Positions 8,069 through 18,530 are shown, counted from the stretch's first letter. The stretch: DNA of 64,000 bases from Ciceribacter lividus (GCF_003337715.1 NZ_QPIX01000003.1:226051-290050); one strand, 5' to 3'. A program made the numbers and translations. The notes: generated from the letters alone by a model not told the origin.

Positions 8069-9274
8069 ATGAGCCTTTACGGTACCATGCGAACCGGCGT
8101 GTCCGGAATGAATGCCCAGGCCAACCGTCTCGGAACGGTCGCCGAGAATATCGCGAACTCGAGCACTGTTGGCTATAAGAAGGCCTCGGTCCAGTTCTCC
8201 TCCATGATCCTGCCGGCAACCGGCGGCGCCTACAACTCGGGTGGCGTCGAAACCGATATCCGCTACTCGATCTCGGATCAGGGTACCTTCAGCTACACGA
8301 CCTCGGCGACCGATCTGGCGGTCAACGGCAACGGCTTCTTCATCGTCAGCGGCGGAGACGGCGTCGAATATCTGACCCGTGCTGGCTCCTTCGAGGTGAT
8401 GGACGACGGCACGCTGCGCAATGCCGCCGGCTACACCCTGATGGGCTACGAGTATTCCTCGACTTCGGATCCGACAATCGTCGTCAACGGTTTCGAAGGC
8501 CTGACGCCTGTCAATCTTTCCTCGGCTTCGATCTCGGCGACGGCCTCCACGGAGGGTCAGCTCAATGTCAACCTGCCGTCCGGCGAAGCCGCGGGCTACA
8601 GCAAGGCGACCTCGCTGGTGGCTTATGACAGCCAGGGCAACAGCCGTCTGCTCGAATTCACCTACACCAAGACCGCGGCGAATACCTGGACGGTCGAGGC
8701 GAGCTATGCAGGCCCGCCGGTCACCACGGTCGTTCCCTCGACGACCCTCAACTTCGACGCCGATGGGAAGCTCACGTCTCCGCTATCGTTGACCACCTTG
8801 GGGTTTGCGGTTGACGGCGCCAACATGGGCGCGATCGCGATCGACATCTCCGGTTCCACGCAGCTCGCTGCCGCCTTCTCGGTTGAAACGGGTGCAAAGA
8901 TCAACGGCAACGCTGCGAGTGAAGTGGTCGGCTACGAAATCGATGACAAGGGCGTGGTCTCGGTAGTTTACGACAACGGCGACCTTACGCCTCGCTACCG
9001 CGTCGCGCTCGCGACGGTGCAGAGCCCGGACAATCTGACGCCCATCGCCGGGAACCTCTATTCCCAGAGCAATGACTCCGGCGTGATCGTCATGGGTTAC
9101 GCGGGTTCTGCCGGGTTCGGCACGATCCTGTCGGGCGCGCTGGAGGACTCCAACGTCGATGTCGCCGAAGAACTCACCGCGATGATCGAATCGCAGCGTA
9201 ACTACACGGCCAACTCCAAGGTGTTCCAGACCGGCTCCGAGTTGATGGACGTCCTCGTCAACCTGAAGAGATAA
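8069..9274 (+). CDS. flgE: Flagellar hook protein FlgE
   Basis: A 401-residue hook subunit. The N-terminus (MSLYGTMRTGVSGMNAQANRL…ENIANSSTVGYK) is the FlgE/F/G rod-hook signature, and the C-terminus (EELTAMIESQRNYTANSKVFQTGSELM) pairs with it in the D0 coiled coil. The central part holds the FlgE D2-type beta domains. A GAGGAAG ribosome site precedes the start. It is the first gene of a run of hook and regulatory genes (flgE-flgK-flgL-flaF-flbT-flgD). Length is typical. Confidence 0.96.
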   Translation: MSLYGTMRTGVSGMNAQANRLGTVAENIANSSTVGYKKASVQFSSMILPATGGAYNSGGVETDIRYSISDQGTFSYTTSATDLAVNGNGFFIVSGGDGVEYLTRAGSFEVMDDGTLRNAAGYTLMGYEYSSTSDPTIVVNGFEGLTPVNLSSASISATASTEGQLNVNLPSGEAAGYSKATSLVAYDSQGNSRLLEFTYTKTAANTWTVEASYAGPPVTTVVPSTTLNFDADGKLTSPLSLTTLGFAVDGANMGAIAIDISGSTQLAAAFSVETGAKINGNAASEVVGYEIDDKGVVSVVYDNGDLTPRYRVALATVQSPDNLTPIAGNLYSQSNDSGVIVMGYAGSAGFGTILSGALEDSNVDVAEELTAMIESQRNYTANSKVFQTGSELMDVLVNLKR

Positions 9275-9293
9275 TGTAAGGTTCGGCTAGCCA

Positions 9294-10748
9294 ATGTCGC
9301 TCACGTCTGCAATCAACACGACTAAGGCAGCGTTCCGGAATATGGCGGATCAGTCCTCCGTTATTTCGACGAACATTGCCAATGACGGCAACGAAAACTA
9401 TGTGCGTCGTTCGGCGGTCGTAACCAATACCATTTTCGGTGCCTCCACCGTTGTTACGCAGCGCAATCAGCAGCTGGCGCTGCTCTTTCAGACGGTCAGC
9501 GCCAACTCACAGTCGAAGGCGCAGAGCACCCTTCTCGACGGTCTGGAGACTCTGAAATCGAGCCTCGGGGGCAACGAGTACGAACTCGCTCCCTCGACCT
9601 ACATGTCGACGCTGCAGAGCAGCCTCCAGGCCTTCGCGGCATCGCCGGGCCAGCTCGCCCTTGCCCAGACCGTTGTAACCGACGCTCTCGACGTGGCGAA
9701 CTCGCTGAACCGCGTGTCGGGAACCGTTCAGAACCTGCGTGCCGATGCCGATGCGGAGATCGAGTCGCAGGTCGCCGAGCTCAACCGGCTGCTCGCCGAC
9801 TTCAAGACGGCCAACGATACGGTGGTCCAGGCGACCGCGACCGGCAGTGATCCGAACAACGCACTCGACGCGCGCGAGACGATCCTGAAGGAAATATCCG
9901 GCATTGTCGGTGTCTCCGTTGTCATGAGGGAAAACAACGACATCGCCCTCTATACGGCGGATGGGACGACCCTCTTCGAGACGATTCCGCGTTCTGTCTC
10001 CTTCAGTCGCACCTATACTTATTCGGCGACTGTCACCGGCAATGCCGTCTACATCGACGGCGTTGCGGTGGAGGCCGGTGTCGGCGGCAATAGCAGCGCG
10101 GAAGGCTCGCTCGCTGCGCTTCTGCAATTGCGCGACGATGTTGCGCCCACCTTCCAGAACCAGCTCGACGAAGTCGCGCGGGGCCTGATCGAAGCGTTCC
10201 AGGAAACCGATGCCGGCGGGGCCAATCCGCTGCCGGGCCTGTTCACCTGGCCGACCGGCACCGTGCCTGCGTCGGGCACCGTCGTTCCCGGACTTGCCGC
10301 CTCCATCACCATCAACAGCGCGCTCGTGACGTCGTCCGGTGGCGATCCGACCTTGCTGCGCGACGGCGGCATCAATGGCGCGGCCTACGTCAAGAACACC
10401 ACAGGAGGGAGTGGCTACTCCGACCTGCTGCTCACCTATGTCGAGAATCTCAGCACGTCGCGGCCGTTCGATCCCTCGGCCGGACTGGATACGTCGTCCG
10501 GTCTTCTGACCTTCTCGACGGACTCCATCGGCTGGCTCGAAGAGATGCGGGCGAACGCCACGACGGCAACCGACAACAAGACTGCTCTCTATGAAAGAGC
10601 GTTCCAGGTCTATTCGTCCAAGACCGGCGTCAGCCTCGACGAGGAACTGTCGCTGCTGCTGGATGTCGAGCAATCCTACAAGGCTTCTGCCAAGCTGGTG
10701 TCGACCATCGATTCCATGCTGAAGGCGGTCCTGGACATGGCGGGATAA
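9294..10748 (+). CDS. flgK: Hook-filament junction protein FlgK (HAP1)
   Basis: A 484-residue protein that forms the junction between hook and filament. The N-terminus (MSLTSAINTTKAAFRNMADQ…STNIANDGNENYVRR) and the C-terminus (VSLDEELSLLLDVEQSYKASAKLVSTIDSMLKAV) are the flagellar axial-protein signatures. It begins 19 bases after flgE and ends 4 bases before flgL, which fits one transcript. Export chaperoning is probably provided by the FlgN-like protein encoded at 17378. Confidence 0.95.
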   Translation: MSLTSAINTTKAAFRNMADQSSVISTNIANDGNENYVRRSAVVTNTIFGASTVVTQRNQQLALLFQTVSANSQSKAQSTLLDGLETLKSSLGGNEYELAPSTYMSTLQSSLQAFAASPGQLALAQTVVTDALDVANSLNRVSGTVQNLRADADAEIESQVAELNRLLADFKTANDTVVQATATGSDPNNALDARETILKEISGIVGVSVVMRENNDIALYTADGTTLFETIPRSVSFSRTYTYSATVTGNAVYIDGVAVEAGVGGNSSAEGSLAALLQLRDDVAPTFQNQLDEVARGLIEAFQETDAGGANPLPGLFTWPTGTVPASGTVVPGLAASITINSALVTSSGGDPTLLRDGGINGAAYVKNTTGGSGYSDLLLTYVENLSTSRPFDPSAGLDTSSGLLTFSTDSIGWLEEMRANATTATDNKTALYERAFQVYSSKTGVSLDEELSLLLDVEQSYKASAKLVSTIDSMLKAVLDMAG

Positions 10749-10752
10749 TCTG

Positions 10753-11781
10753 ATGTCGACGAGCAACGTTTCGAACCTCTCCATCCAGACTTCGATGCGC
10801 CTGACGATCCGTCAGGCGCAGGCCGAACTCATCAAGGCGCAGCAAGAGGTAACGACCGGTATGTATGCCGATGTCGGAGCCTCCATCGGCAGCGAAACGT
10901 CCAGGGTTCTCGACCTGACCCGCGACAGCATGCGTTTGCACTCGATGATCGACACCAATGCGATCGTCACCCAGCGTCTGGATGCTTCGCAGGAGGCGCT
11001 CAACCAGATGGCGACCTCCGCGCAGGAAATGCAGGACGCCTTGATCGCGCTTGGTCAGTCCGGCACGACGACCACCATCGATGTGGCCGTCAACACTGTT
11101 TCGAACGTGTTGTCGAACTTCACCAATCTGGCCAACACGTCGTTCAGCGGCGAGTACCTGTTCTCGGGCGTCAATACCGACGTGCAGCCGCTCGCCGAGT
11201 ATGACGCCGGTTCGGCGGCGAAGGCCTCCTTCGATGCGGCCTATGCCGCCTATCCGTGGTCGGCGCCGAAGACCGCCGCCGAGATGGACGACTTCATCAC
11301 CAACGTGATCGAGCCTATGTATACCGGAGCGGGCTGGACGACCGACTGGTCGAGCGCCGCGGATGCGGTGATGACGAGCCGCATCAGCCAGAGCGAAGTC
11401 GTAGAGACCTCGACCAGCGCCAACGAGAACGGGATGCGCTATTTCGCGCTCGCTGCCGTGGTTGCGAAAGAACTGCTCGGCCAGAACCTCGATGAAAGCG
11501 TGCGTTCGATCGTCACCGACAAGGCAATCGCATACATCAGCAAGGCTACCGCCGGGTTGAACGAACAGCGCACGCAGCTTGGCCTTTCCCAGAGTCGGGT
11601 GAAAAAGGCCAATACGTCGCTTCAGATCCAGATCAACATTCTCGATACGACAAAGGCGGACCGGGTGGAGGTCGATGCATACGAAGCCTCGACGCGGGTC
11701 AACAATCTCCTGTCGCTCGCAGAGGCATCCTACACCCTGACCTCCAAGATCCAGCAGTTGAGTCTCGTGAACTACCTTTGA
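10753..11781 (+). CDS. flgL: Hook-filament junction protein FlgL (HAP3)
   Basis: A 342-residue flagellin-like junction protein that connects FlgK to the filament. The N-terminus (SNLSIQTSMRLTIRQAQAELIKAQQEVTTG) and the C-terminal helix (RVNNLLSLAEASYTLTSKIQQLSLVNYL) are flagellin-type D0/D1 ends; the middle is short. It starts 4 bases after flgK. Typical length for rhizobial FlgL. Confidence 0.94.
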   Translation: MSTSNVSNLSIQTSMRLTIRQAQAELIKAQQEVTTGMYADVGASIGSETSRVLDLTRDSMRLHSMIDTNAIVTQRLDASQEALNQMATSAQEMQDALIALGQSGTTTTIDVAVNTVSNVLSNFTNLANTSFSGEYLFSGVNTDVQPLAEYDAGSAAKASFDAAYAAYPWSAPKTAAEMDDFITNVIEPMYTGAGWTTDWSSAADAVMTSRISQSEVVETSTSANENGMRYFALAAVVAKELLGQNLDESVRSIVTDKAIAYISKATAGLNEQRTQLGLSQSRVKKANTSLQIQINILDTTKADRVEVDAYEASTRVNNLLSLAEASYTLTSKIQQLSLVNYL

Positions 11782-11818
11782 TGATCAAAGGGAAGCCATG
11801 ACTATGAAGGACAGTTGA

Positions 11819-12166
11819 ATGTATCAGTTCACATATGCCGAGATCATGGAAGATGACGTCTCGAACGCCAAGGACCGTGAACGGCAGGCGCTGTCGCGAT
11901 CGATCGAGTTGCTCGAGAAGGCACGCGATGACGAAGAGTATTCCCGCAATGCCATCGAGGCGCTCTTCTATACCCGCCGGGTCTGGATCCGCCTCATAGA
12001 GGACTTGAAGCAGCCCGAGAACGAGCTCGGAGCGGAGCTGCGCGCCAACCTGATTTCCATAGCCATCTGGATCTTGAAGGAATGTGATCGGATCAGGAAG
12101 CGCGAGTCCAACAATTTCCAGAGCGTAATCGACGTGACAACCATCATCAGGGATGGACTGAAATGA
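11819..12166 (+). CDS. flaF: Flagellar biosynthesis regulator FlaF
   Basis: A 115-residue, mostly helical cytoplasmic protein of the FlaF family, found in alphaproteobacteria. In Caulobacter FlaF acts with FlbT in flagellin synthesis and secretion control, FlaF favouring flagellin production. Conserved features include [17 protein letters not shown] and [16 protein letters not shown]. The start follows an AAGGA site. The last 4 bases overlap the flbT start as ATGA, so the opposing pair is translationally coupled. Confidence 0.93.
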   Translation: MYQFTYAEIMEDDVSNAKDRERQALSRSIELLEKARDDEEYSRNAIEALFYTRRVWIRLIEDLKQPENELGAELRANLISIAIWILKECDRIRKRESNNFQSVIDVTTIIRDGLK

Positions 12167-12612
12167 AAAGTACACTGCGCATCTCTCTCAAATCCGGGGA
12201 ACGCATCTTCATCAACGGCGCAGTGCTGCGTGTCGACCGCAAGGTCGCGCTGGAGTTCCTCAACGACGTTACCTTCCTGCTCGAAAATCACGTCCTGCAG
12301 CCGGAAGACGCCACCACTCCGCTTCGGCAGCTCTACTTCATCGCACAGATGATGCTGATCAACCCGGAGGGCCGCGAACAATCGATGGCCATGTTCCGCA
12401 AGTCGATCACCATGCTGCTCGCCTGCTTCCAGAACGACGAGGTTCTGGCCGAACTCAAGCGGGTCGACGGCATGGTTACCTCCGGCCGTGCCTTCGATGC
12501 CCTGAAGGCGATCCGTGGCCTCTATCCGATCGAGGATCGCATCCTCAACAACCAGGAGATCGCGCCGGCGACGGTGGAGCAGATTAGCAAGGAGATGGCA
12601 CCATGGCGGTAA
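12163..12612 (+). CDS. flbT: Flagellin mRNA regulator FlbT
   Basis: A 149-residue FlbT-family protein. In Caulobacter FlbT binds the flagellin mRNA 5' leader and represses its translation until the hook is complete. The N-terminal part ([31 protein letters not shown]) matches the family's beta-rich domain; the C-terminal half is helical. ATGA overlap with flaF upstream, 10-bp overlap with flgD downstream. The long flagellin leader seen at 314-585 would be a plausible target. Confidence 0.93.
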   Translation: MKSTLRISLKSGERIFINGAVLRVDRKVALEFLNDVTFLLENHVLQPEDATTPLRQLYFIAQMMLINPEGREQSMAMFRKSITMLLACFQNDEVLAELKRVDGMVTSGRAFDALKAIRGLYPIEDRILNNQEIAPATVEQISKEMAPWR

Positions 12613-13079
12613 GCGGCGTGAACGCGGCGGCCGGCACAAACAATGCGGCGTCGACCACCAAGACCACGGGGACGAACGACAAGTCGGCGTCGGATGCCGC
12701 GGCTGCAGCCTCGCTCGACTACAACTCCTTCCTGAAGCTGCTGATTGCGCAGATGCAGAACCAGGACCCGACCGATCCGATGGATGCGACGGAGCAGATC
12801 GCGCAGCTCGCCACCTTCTCGCAGGTCGAACAGACGATCCAGACCAATGCCAAGCTGGAAACGCTAATCACCGGTGATGCGCTGAATGCCGCCTCGAACT
12901 ACATCGGCCAGACGATCACCAGTGCCGACGGCAAGATCACCGGCATCATCGAGTCGGTCCGCGTCTATGCCGACACGATGGTTGCGACCACGACCGACGG
13001 GAAGGAAGTCCCGATCACGGTCGGCGTGACGGTCGGCAAGCCCTCGACGTCGGGGGACGGTGCTGATACCTCTGCATGA
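12603..13079 (+). CDS. flgD: Hook-capping (scaffold) protein FlgD
   Basis: A 158-residue FlgD. After a Thr/Ala/Ser-rich N-terminus, the conserved segment [19 protein letters not shown]…[13 protein letters not shown] marks the hook-cap family. It caps the growing hook so that FlgE can polymerise. It is shorter than enteric FlgD (about 230 residues) and lacks most of the Ig/Tudor C-terminal region, which is usual in rhizobia. It overlaps flbT by 10 bases. Confidence 0.94.
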   Translation: MAVSGVNAAAGTNNAASTTKTTGTNDKSASDAAAAASLDYNSFLKLLIAQMQNQDPTDPMDATEQIAQLATFSQVEQTIQTNAKLETLITGDALNAASNYIGQTITSADGKITGIIESVRVYADTMVATTTDGKEVPITVGVTVGKPSTSGDGADTSA

Positions 13080-13127
13080 GGACGCGCGGGATGTGATTCC
13101 CGCGCCAGGAAGAGGGATTTCCGCTCG

Positions 13128-13394
13128 ATGAATGAGGCCGACGCCCTGGACATCATGCAGGCCGCGGTGTGGACGGTGCTTGTGGCATCAGGTCCCGCCG
13201 TGCTCGCGGCGATGATCGTCGGCGTGGTGATCGCCCTGATCCAGGCGCTCACCCAGGTTCAGGAAATGACGCTCACCTTCGTTCCGAAGATCGTCACGAT
13301 CCTCATCGTGATCGGCATCAGCGCGCCTTTCGTCGGCGGCCAGATCGCCCTCTTTTCGAATCTCGTCTTCTCGCGCGTGCAGTCGGGTTTCTAG
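13128..13394 (+). CDS. fliQ: Flagellar export gate protein FliQ
   Basis: An 88-residue integral membrane protein with two long hydrophobic helices (about 12-40 and 50-75). It assembles with FliP and FliR into the export gate of the flagellar type III secretion system. The motif IALIQALTQVQEMTLTFVPK is typical of FliQ/SctS. Start preceded by AGAGGGA. FliP is not in the window. Confidence 0.95.
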   Translation: MNEADALDIMQAAVWTVLVASGPAVLAAMIVGVVIALIQALTQVQEMTLTFVPKIVTILIVIGISAPFVGGQIALFSNLVFSRVQSGF

Positions 13395-13512
13395 GCGGGC
13401 GCTCCGTCTGCTCTGCCACCCTCGCGCAAGCTTCGTCTCCTAAGCCTTCATGTGAATACGGCCGACTGCGTCCAGCCTTCGGCCGCCTTCTCATGAAGAG
13501 ACGGAACGAGTT

Positions 13513-15600
13513 ATGGCACAACCCACTGCAGTCCCCCTTCCGAAGGTGAGTCCAAACGGCCGCGACGTCGGCTTCGCCCTCGGCATCGTGGGCATTCTCT
13601 GCATCCTGTTCCTGCCGATTCCGCCATTCCTGATCGACATGGGACTGGCCTTCTCGATCGCCTTTTCCGTTCTCATCCTCATGGTTTCGTTGTGGATACA
13701 GCGGCCCCTCGATTTCTCGTCCTTCCCGACCATTCTGCTCATTTCGACGATGATCCGGCTGTCGCTCAACATCGCGACGACCCGCGTCATCCTCTCTCAC
13801 GGAAATGAAGGGCACACGGCCGCCGGCGGCGTCATCGCCGGCTTCTCGAGCCTTGTGATGTCCGGCGACTTCGTCATCGGTCTGATCGTGTTCATGATCC
13901 TGGTGACGGTCAACTTCATCGTCATCACCAAGGGCGCCACGCGCATCGCGGAAGTCGGCGCCCGCTTTACCCTGGATGCCATTCCCGGCAAGCAGATGTC
14001 GATCGACGCCGACTTGTCGGCTGGCATCATCGACGAGAAGGAGGCCCAGCGCCGCCGCCACGAACTCGAGCAGGAAAGCTCGTTCTTCGGCGCCATGGAC
14101 GGTGCTTCCAAGTTCGTCCGCGGTGACGCCATCGCCGGCCTCATCATCACCGCCATCAACATTTTCGGCGGCATCGTTATCGGCTACTTCCGCCACGGCA
14201 TGGAAATCGGCCAAGCCGCAGACGTCTTCGTGAAGCTGTCGGTCGGCGACGGTATCGTGTCGCAGGTGCCGGCGCTCATCGTCTCGCTTGCCGCCGGCCT
14301 TCTCGTGTCGCGCGGAGGAACGCCCGGCTCAACCGATCAGGCCGTCGTCAACCAGCTCAGCGGATACCCACGCGCCTTGTCCGTTGCGGCGGCCCTGATG
14401 GTGCTGCTGTCAATCATTCCCGGCCTGCCGTTGGTGCCCTTCCTTGCGCTCGGCGGCATCATGGCCTTCGGCAGCTGGTTCATTCCGCGCCAGATCGAAG
14501 CGGAGAACAAGCTGAAGCGCGAGCAGGAGGAAAAGAAGGTCATCCAGACCAAGGAGGCCGAGAAGGACTCGGTCAAGTCGGTGCTGAAGACCGCCGAGAT
14601 CGAGCTGGCGCTCGGCAAGCTCGTTTCGACCCGGTTGCTCGGCGCTCACCAGGAACTCGCTTTCCGCGTCGGCAAGATGCGCCGAAAGTTCGCGAGCCAG
14701 TACGGCTTTGTCGTTCCCGAGATCAAGGTCTCCGACGATATCGCCATCCCGGAAAAGGCCTATCAGATCCGCATCCATGGCACGACAGTCGCTTCCAACC
14801 AGCTTCGGGTCGGGGAAGTGCTGGTCATCACTGGCTCCGGCCGCAAACCGAAGGTGCCGGGTGACGAAATCCGGGAACCGGCTTTCGGCATGCCGGCGGT
14901 TTCCGTTCTGGAAGCGTTTACCGAAGACCTCAAACGCGAAGGCTTCCACCCGATCGACAACGTCTCCGTCGTGCTGACGCACCTGAGCGAAGTGATCCGG
15001 AACAACCTGCCGCAGCTTCTCTCCTACAAGGACGTCAAGATACTGATCGACCGGCTCGATCCGGAATACAAGAAGCTCGCGGACGAGATCTGTTCGTCGC
15101 ACATGTCGTATTCGGGACTGCAGGCGGTGCTGAAGCTTCTGCTGGCCGAACGTGTGTCGATCCGAAACCTGCACCTCATTCTGGAGGCCGTTGCGGAACT
15201 CGCTCCCCATGTCCGCAAGACCGAACAGATCGTCGAGCATGTCCGCGTGCGCATGGCCCAGCAGCTCTGCGGCGATCTCGCCGACAACGGCGTGCTGCGG
15301 GTGCTGCGGCTCGGCAGCAAATGGGACCTCGTTTTCCACCAGGCACTGAAGCGTGATGCCAAGGGCGAGATTGTCGAATTCGACATCGATCCGCGCAGCC
15401 TGGAAGAATTCAGCGAGCAGGCGAGCAAAGTAATCCGTGAATTCATGGACCGCGGCATGCCCTTCGTGCTTGTCACGTCTCCGGAAACGCGCTCCTATGT
15501 CCGCATGATCATCGAACGCCTCTTCGCGACCTTGCCGGTTCTGTCGCATGTCGAACTCGCCAAGGGCATCGAAATCAAGATACTGGGCTCCATTTCATGA
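13513..15600 (+). CDS. flhA: Flagellar export apparatus protein FlhA
   Basis: A 695-residue core of the type III export gate. The N-terminal half has about eight membrane helices (about 18-330) with the FHIPEP-family region around residues 140-165 ([24 protein letters not shown]). The cytoplasmic C-terminal domain (about 360-695) docks chaperone-substrate complexes and forms the nonameric ring. Length matches the family (about 690). The stop overlaps the fliR start as ATGA. Confidence 0.97.
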   Translation: MAQPTAVPLPKVSPNGRDVGFALGIVGILCILFLPIPPFLIDMGLAFSIAFSVLILMVSLWIQRPLDFSSFPTILLISTMIRLSLNIATTRVILSHGNEGHTAAGGVIAGFSSLVMSGDFVIGLIVFMILVTVNFIVITKGATRIAEVGARFTLDAIPGKQMSIDADLSAGIIDEKEAQRRRHELEQESSFFGAMDGASKFVRGDAIAGLIITAINIFGGIVIGYFRHGMEIGQAADVFVKLSVGDGIVSQVPALIVSLAAGLLVSRGGTPGSTDQAVVNQLSGYPRALSVAAALMVLLSIIPGLPLVPFLALGGIMAFGSWFIPRQIEAENKLKREQEEKKVIQTKEAEKDSVKSVLKTAEIELALGKLVSTRLLGAHQELAFRVGKMRRKFASQYGFVVPEIKVSDDIAIPEKAYQIRIHGTTVASNQLRVGEVLVITGSGRKPKVPGDEIREPAFGMPAVSVLEAFTEDLKREGFHPIDNVSVVLTHLSEVIRNNLPQLLSYKDVKILIDRLDPEYKKLADEICSSHMSYSGLQAVLKLLLAERVSIRNLHLILEAVAELAPHVRKTEQIVEHVRVRMAQQLCGDLADNGVLRVLRLGSKWDLVFHQALKRDAKGEIVEFDIDPRSLEEFSEQASKVIREFMDRGMPFVLVTSPETRSYVRMIIERLFATLPVLSHVELAKGIEIKILGSIS

Positions 15601-16346
15601 TAACCGACCCCGAGGGGACCGTGCTCGCCCTGTTTGCGGCCTTCTGCCGCATCGGGACGTGCCTGATGGTCCTCCCCGGTTTCTCGTCGGCAAGGGTCGC
15701 CCCTCAAATCCGGCTCTTCATTTCGCTTGCCGTGTCGCTCGCCATCCTGCCGGTTCTCTGGGACAGCATCTATCCCAAGGTGCACTCGGCCGGCTACGGC
15801 TACATCGGCATCGTCGCCGGCGAGGTCCTGGTCGGCGCGATGTACGGAATGATCCCGCGGCTCTTCGTCCTCGGCCTGCAATTTGCAGGATCGGCGATCT
15901 CGATGTCGATCGGCTTCAATGCGCCGGGCGGCGCGGACATCCTCGAGGACAACAGCGAGAACCAGCTGACCAACATGATCAGCTTCGCGGGGCTCATGCT
16001 GCTCTTCGTGATGGACTTCCATCACACGGTGTTGCGCGCACTCGTCGATTCCTACGGACTGATGCCGCTTGGCGTCTTCCCGGATGCGCAGAAAATGTTG
16101 ATTTCGCTGACGGATACCCTCGGCACGACGTTCTATCTCATGCTGCGGCTGGCAAGCCCCTTCATCATTTTCGGGCTGATGTTCAACTTCTCCGTCGGTC
16201 TCATCAACAAGCTCGCCCCGCAGATCCCCATCTACTTCATTTCGCTGCCTTACCTCATCATCGGCGGCCTCTTCCTCCTCTATTTCGCGATAGCCGCGCT
16301 GGTCAGCCAGTTCGCCGGGCAATTCGCAGTCATATTCCTGGGATAG
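15597..16346 (+). CDS. fliR: Flagellar export gate protein FliR
   Basis: A 249-residue polytopic membrane protein with about six hydrophobic segments. With FliP and FliQ it forms the export pore. Typical features are [19 protein letters not shown] near the N-terminus and [19 protein letters not shown] near residues 200-220. Translationally coupled to flhA (ATGA) and followed 10 bases later by the FliJ-like gene. Confidence 0.95.
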   Translation: MITDPEGTVLALFAAFCRIGTCLMVLPGFSSARVAPQIRLFISLAVSLAILPVLWDSIYPKVHSAGYGYIGIVAGEVLVGAMYGMIPRLFVLGLQFAGSAISMSIGFNAPGGADILEDNSENQLTNMISFAGLMLLFVMDFHHTVLRALVDSYGLMPLGVFPDAQKMLISLTDTLGTTFYLMLRLASPFIIFGLMFNFSVGLINKLAPQIPIYFISLPYLIIGGLFLLYFAIAALVSQFAGQFAVIFLG

Positions 16347-16356
16347 GGGCGGGGAT

Positions 16357-16767
16357 ATGGGACCGACCAGAAAATCGGAAAAGCTCGCCCGCCTCGTCTC
16401 CGTCCAGCGACACATGGAGCGCATGGCCGAGAGCGACCTTTCCAATACCGCCCGGCAGCGGGACGAAGTCGCGGCCTCGATGCACACGGTGATGGATGCC
16501 ATCGGGTCGCTCGACCCCGTTCATCGGCTTTTTGCCCAGAACTATGCGGAACGCTTCGACCGTCTGGCGAACATGGAAAAGCAGCTTGCCGGCATCCAGC
16601 AGGCGCAGGAGGCCAAGGTCGTCAGGGAGCGAGTGAAGGGCGACCGCCTGGAGGAGAACAGGCGAGACGCCCGGCTGGACGAGGATCGCGAGGCCGACGA
16701 CAACGCCATCTACGACCTCGTCGACATGCGCTACGCGACGCCAGCCTCCAGCAAGCTTCAGGAGTGA
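16357..16767 (+). CDS. FliJ-like coiled-coil flagellar protein
   Basis: A 136-residue, highly charged, almost entirely helical protein (…RQRDEVAASM…, …ANMEKQLAGIQQAQEAKVVRERVK…). It has no membrane segment or signal peptide. Size, heptad pattern and place right after fliR suggest the FliJ role: a rod-like cofactor of the FliI ATPase that contacts FlhA. Primary sequence is too generic to prove this. An alternative is an unrelated rhizobial flagellar coiled-coil protein. Confidence 0.65.
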   Translation: MGPTRKSEKLARLVSVQRHMERMAESDLSNTARQRDEVAASMHTVMDAIGSLDPVHRLFAQNYAERFDRLANMEKQLAGIQQAQEAKVVRERVKGDRLEENRRDARLDEDREADDNAIYDLVDMRYATPASSKLQE

Positions 16768-16800
16768 TAGTCCCCGCGAACAAGCAATGAGGACGATCAC

Positions 16801-17355
16801 GTGGCAATCTCACCTCCGAGCGATCTCGTTCTGGATGTCGTCCAGGCAGCCGACCCTCTGGACGTACAGGCGGCGCAGGCTCGTCTGAAGGCAAACCGGG
16901 CAGCCTTCGCCGCGACCAGCCTTGCGGAGAAGGGGGCGGGTTTCGGAGCGGCGGTCGACATCCTGGACGGCGCTGCATCGAAGGCCGGTCTCGGCAACGT
17001 GCAGAAGACCGGACACGACGAAACGCCGAAGGTCTACCGCGACTTCGAGTCGGTGGTCCTGCAGAACTTCGTGAAGTCCATGCTGCCGACGGATGCGGAA
17101 GCCGTCTACGGCAAGGGCAATGCCGGTGAGATGTGGAAGAGCATGATGGCCGAGCAGATCGGCGGGGTGCTCTCGGAAAACGGCGGTATCGGCATCGCCG
17201 ACCAGATGTATTCGCAGGAACTCGCGCGGCACCGTTCGAAGGGCGTCGTCAACGCCGCCGTCGACGAGAAGGACCGCAGTGTTGCTCTCAGCATGGTGAC
17301 CGATCTCGAGCGACGAACGCTCGGCGTCTCGGAAACCGAAAAACACAGCGCATAA
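16801..17355 (+). CDS. flgJ: FlgJ-type rod-binding protein without muramidase domain
   Basis: A 184-residue protein with a rod-binding domain at about 78-145 (YRDFESVVLQNFVKSMLP…GEMWKSMMAEQIG…GGIGIADQM), which caps the growing rod. The C-terminal peptidoglycan hydrolase domain of enteric FlgJ is absent, as in other alphaproteobacteria. The start is a GTG at 16801 with an AGGA site upstream; no in-frame ATG lies nearby. The missing enzyme is probably supplied by the lytic transglycosylase at 6398. Confidence 0.85.
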   Translation: MAISPPSDLVLDVVQAADPLDVQAAQARLKANRAAFAATSLAEKGAGFGAAVDILDGAASKAGLGNVQKTGHDETPKVYRDFESVVLQNFVKSMLPTDAEAVYGKGNAGEMWKSMMAEQIGGVLSENGGIGIADQMYSQELARHRSKGVVNAAVDEKDRSVALSMVTDLERRTLGVSETEKHSA

Positions 17356-17377
17356 CAATCAGGATCTGGGGCTCTAA

Positions 17378-17743
17378 ATGGAAGTCACCTCTAGCGACTA
17401 CCGCATCAAGACGGTTCTCGGCCGTCTTGAAATGATCATCGACAACGAGAACCAGCGCATCGGCAAGGATCCGGAGTTCGACCTCAAGGTTTCCAATGCG
17501 CACAAGAGTCGCTGCCTTTACGAACTCACCATGCTCTGCCGCGACTCCGATCCGCGCGACCTGGCGGCGGGCTACATCGAGCAGATGCACAGCCTGAAGA
17601 AGAAGCTTGACCTGAACGCACAGCGCGTCGAGGCCCACCTTCACGCCGTCCGCGCGGTCGCCGATCTCCTCAAAGGTGCAGTCAGGGATGCCGACGCTGA
17701 CGGCACCTACTCCCAGGAACAGTTCCGGTACAGCGAAAACTGA
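17378..17743 (+). CDS. FlgN-like export chaperone
   Basis: A 121-residue helical protein with the features of alphaproteobacterial FlgN-like proteins: an NAHKSRCLYEL segment, KKLDLNAQRVEAHLHAVRAVADL, and an acidic end (DADGTYS). FlgN chaperones FlgK and FlgL to the FlhA ring. The stop overlaps the next start (TGATG). Identification rests on pattern and context. Confidence 0.7.
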   Translation: MEVTSSDYRIKTVLGRLEMIIDNENQRIGKDPEFDLKVSNAHKSRCLYELTMLCRDSDPRDLAAGYIEQMHSLKKKLDLNAQRVEAHLHAVRAVADLLKGAVRDADADGTYSQEQFRYSEN

Positions 17744-18273
17744 TGGTCAAACTCGTCTTCGCCGGATTGTGGGTTTGCATCATCACGCTCGGAGCGGTCT
17801 TCTTCTCCGTTCGCATGGCGACGGCGCCCGTCGCCGCACCCGAAGCCGACGCCAAAGTGCCGACGGAGCTTGTCCGCGGAGAGTCGATCACGGTTCCGAT
17901 GATCGCCAGCGGAGGCGTCAAAGGCTATTTCCTCGGGCGCATTTCCTTCATGGTGAACAAGGAGAAGCTCAAGGGCGCCAATCTGCCGATGACCGAGGTG
18001 ATGACCGATGAGTTGTTCACGCTGCTCGTCGGCAACAAGATGGTCGATCTCGCCGATACCGAGTCCTTCGACCTCGCAGCGTTCCGTGAGGCGATAAAGG
18101 CCGACATCAACAAGCGGCTGGGAGACGGCCTCGTCGACGAGGTCCTCGTCGAACAGCTCGACTACCTGTCGAAAGAAGACGTCCGCGCCACCAGCGAGGC
18201 GCCCAAGAGCCCGACCGCCGCACCCGTCAAGATCGTTGAAGGTGTGAAGGTTCAGGATCCGGCCACCCACTGA
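17743..18273 (+). CDS. Membrane-anchored flagellar-locus protein, FliL-like
   Basis: A 176-residue protein with one N-terminal membrane helix (about 3-22), an Ala/Pro linker and a globular periplasmic part ending in DLAAFREAIKADINKRLGDG…VEQLDYLSKEDVR. A single anchor plus a C-terminal segment of the form 'helix, N-rLGdG, V-v-vLVEqL' is reminiscent of FliL-family stator-ring proteins, but the match is weak and a true FliL is expected elsewhere in the regulon. It is the last gene of the flagellar run, coupled to the FlgN-like gene. A 6-bp inverted repeat follows the stop without a T-run. Confidence 0.6.
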   Translation: MVKLVFAGLWVCIITLGAVFFSVRMATAPVAAPEADAKVPTELVRGESITVPMIASGGVKGYFLGRISFMVNKEKLKGANLPMTEVMTDELFTLLVGNKMVDLADTESFDLAAFREAIKADINKRLGDGLVDEVLVEQLDYLSKEDVRATSEAPKSPTAAPVKIVEGVKVQDPATH

Positions 18274-18530
18274 CGGCGCCGACCGGCTTCGCGCCGTGTC
18301 GTCCATAGGGCCTCCGATCCTTCCGCGGGGCAGTCGCCTCGGCCAATGCGGAATGCGCGGTTAATGTGGCGCTGTGCATTTGACTGATTTTCTTAAGCGC
18401 AATGTGATATTCAGCTGCTAAGGGAATTCCGATTGTTCTCCCGGAGCCTGAGTCCGATGCCGTCGCCTGATGCGTTTCCCTTCCGAGGTTTCGAACGGTG
18501 TTCCCGCGGCCGGGCCGGAGCAGGCTTGAA

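Noticed and set aside
18274-18296. Possible terminator after the last flagellar gene
   Set aside because: A 6-bp stem (CGGCGC/GCGCCG) with an 11-nt loop and no T-run is too weak to call.
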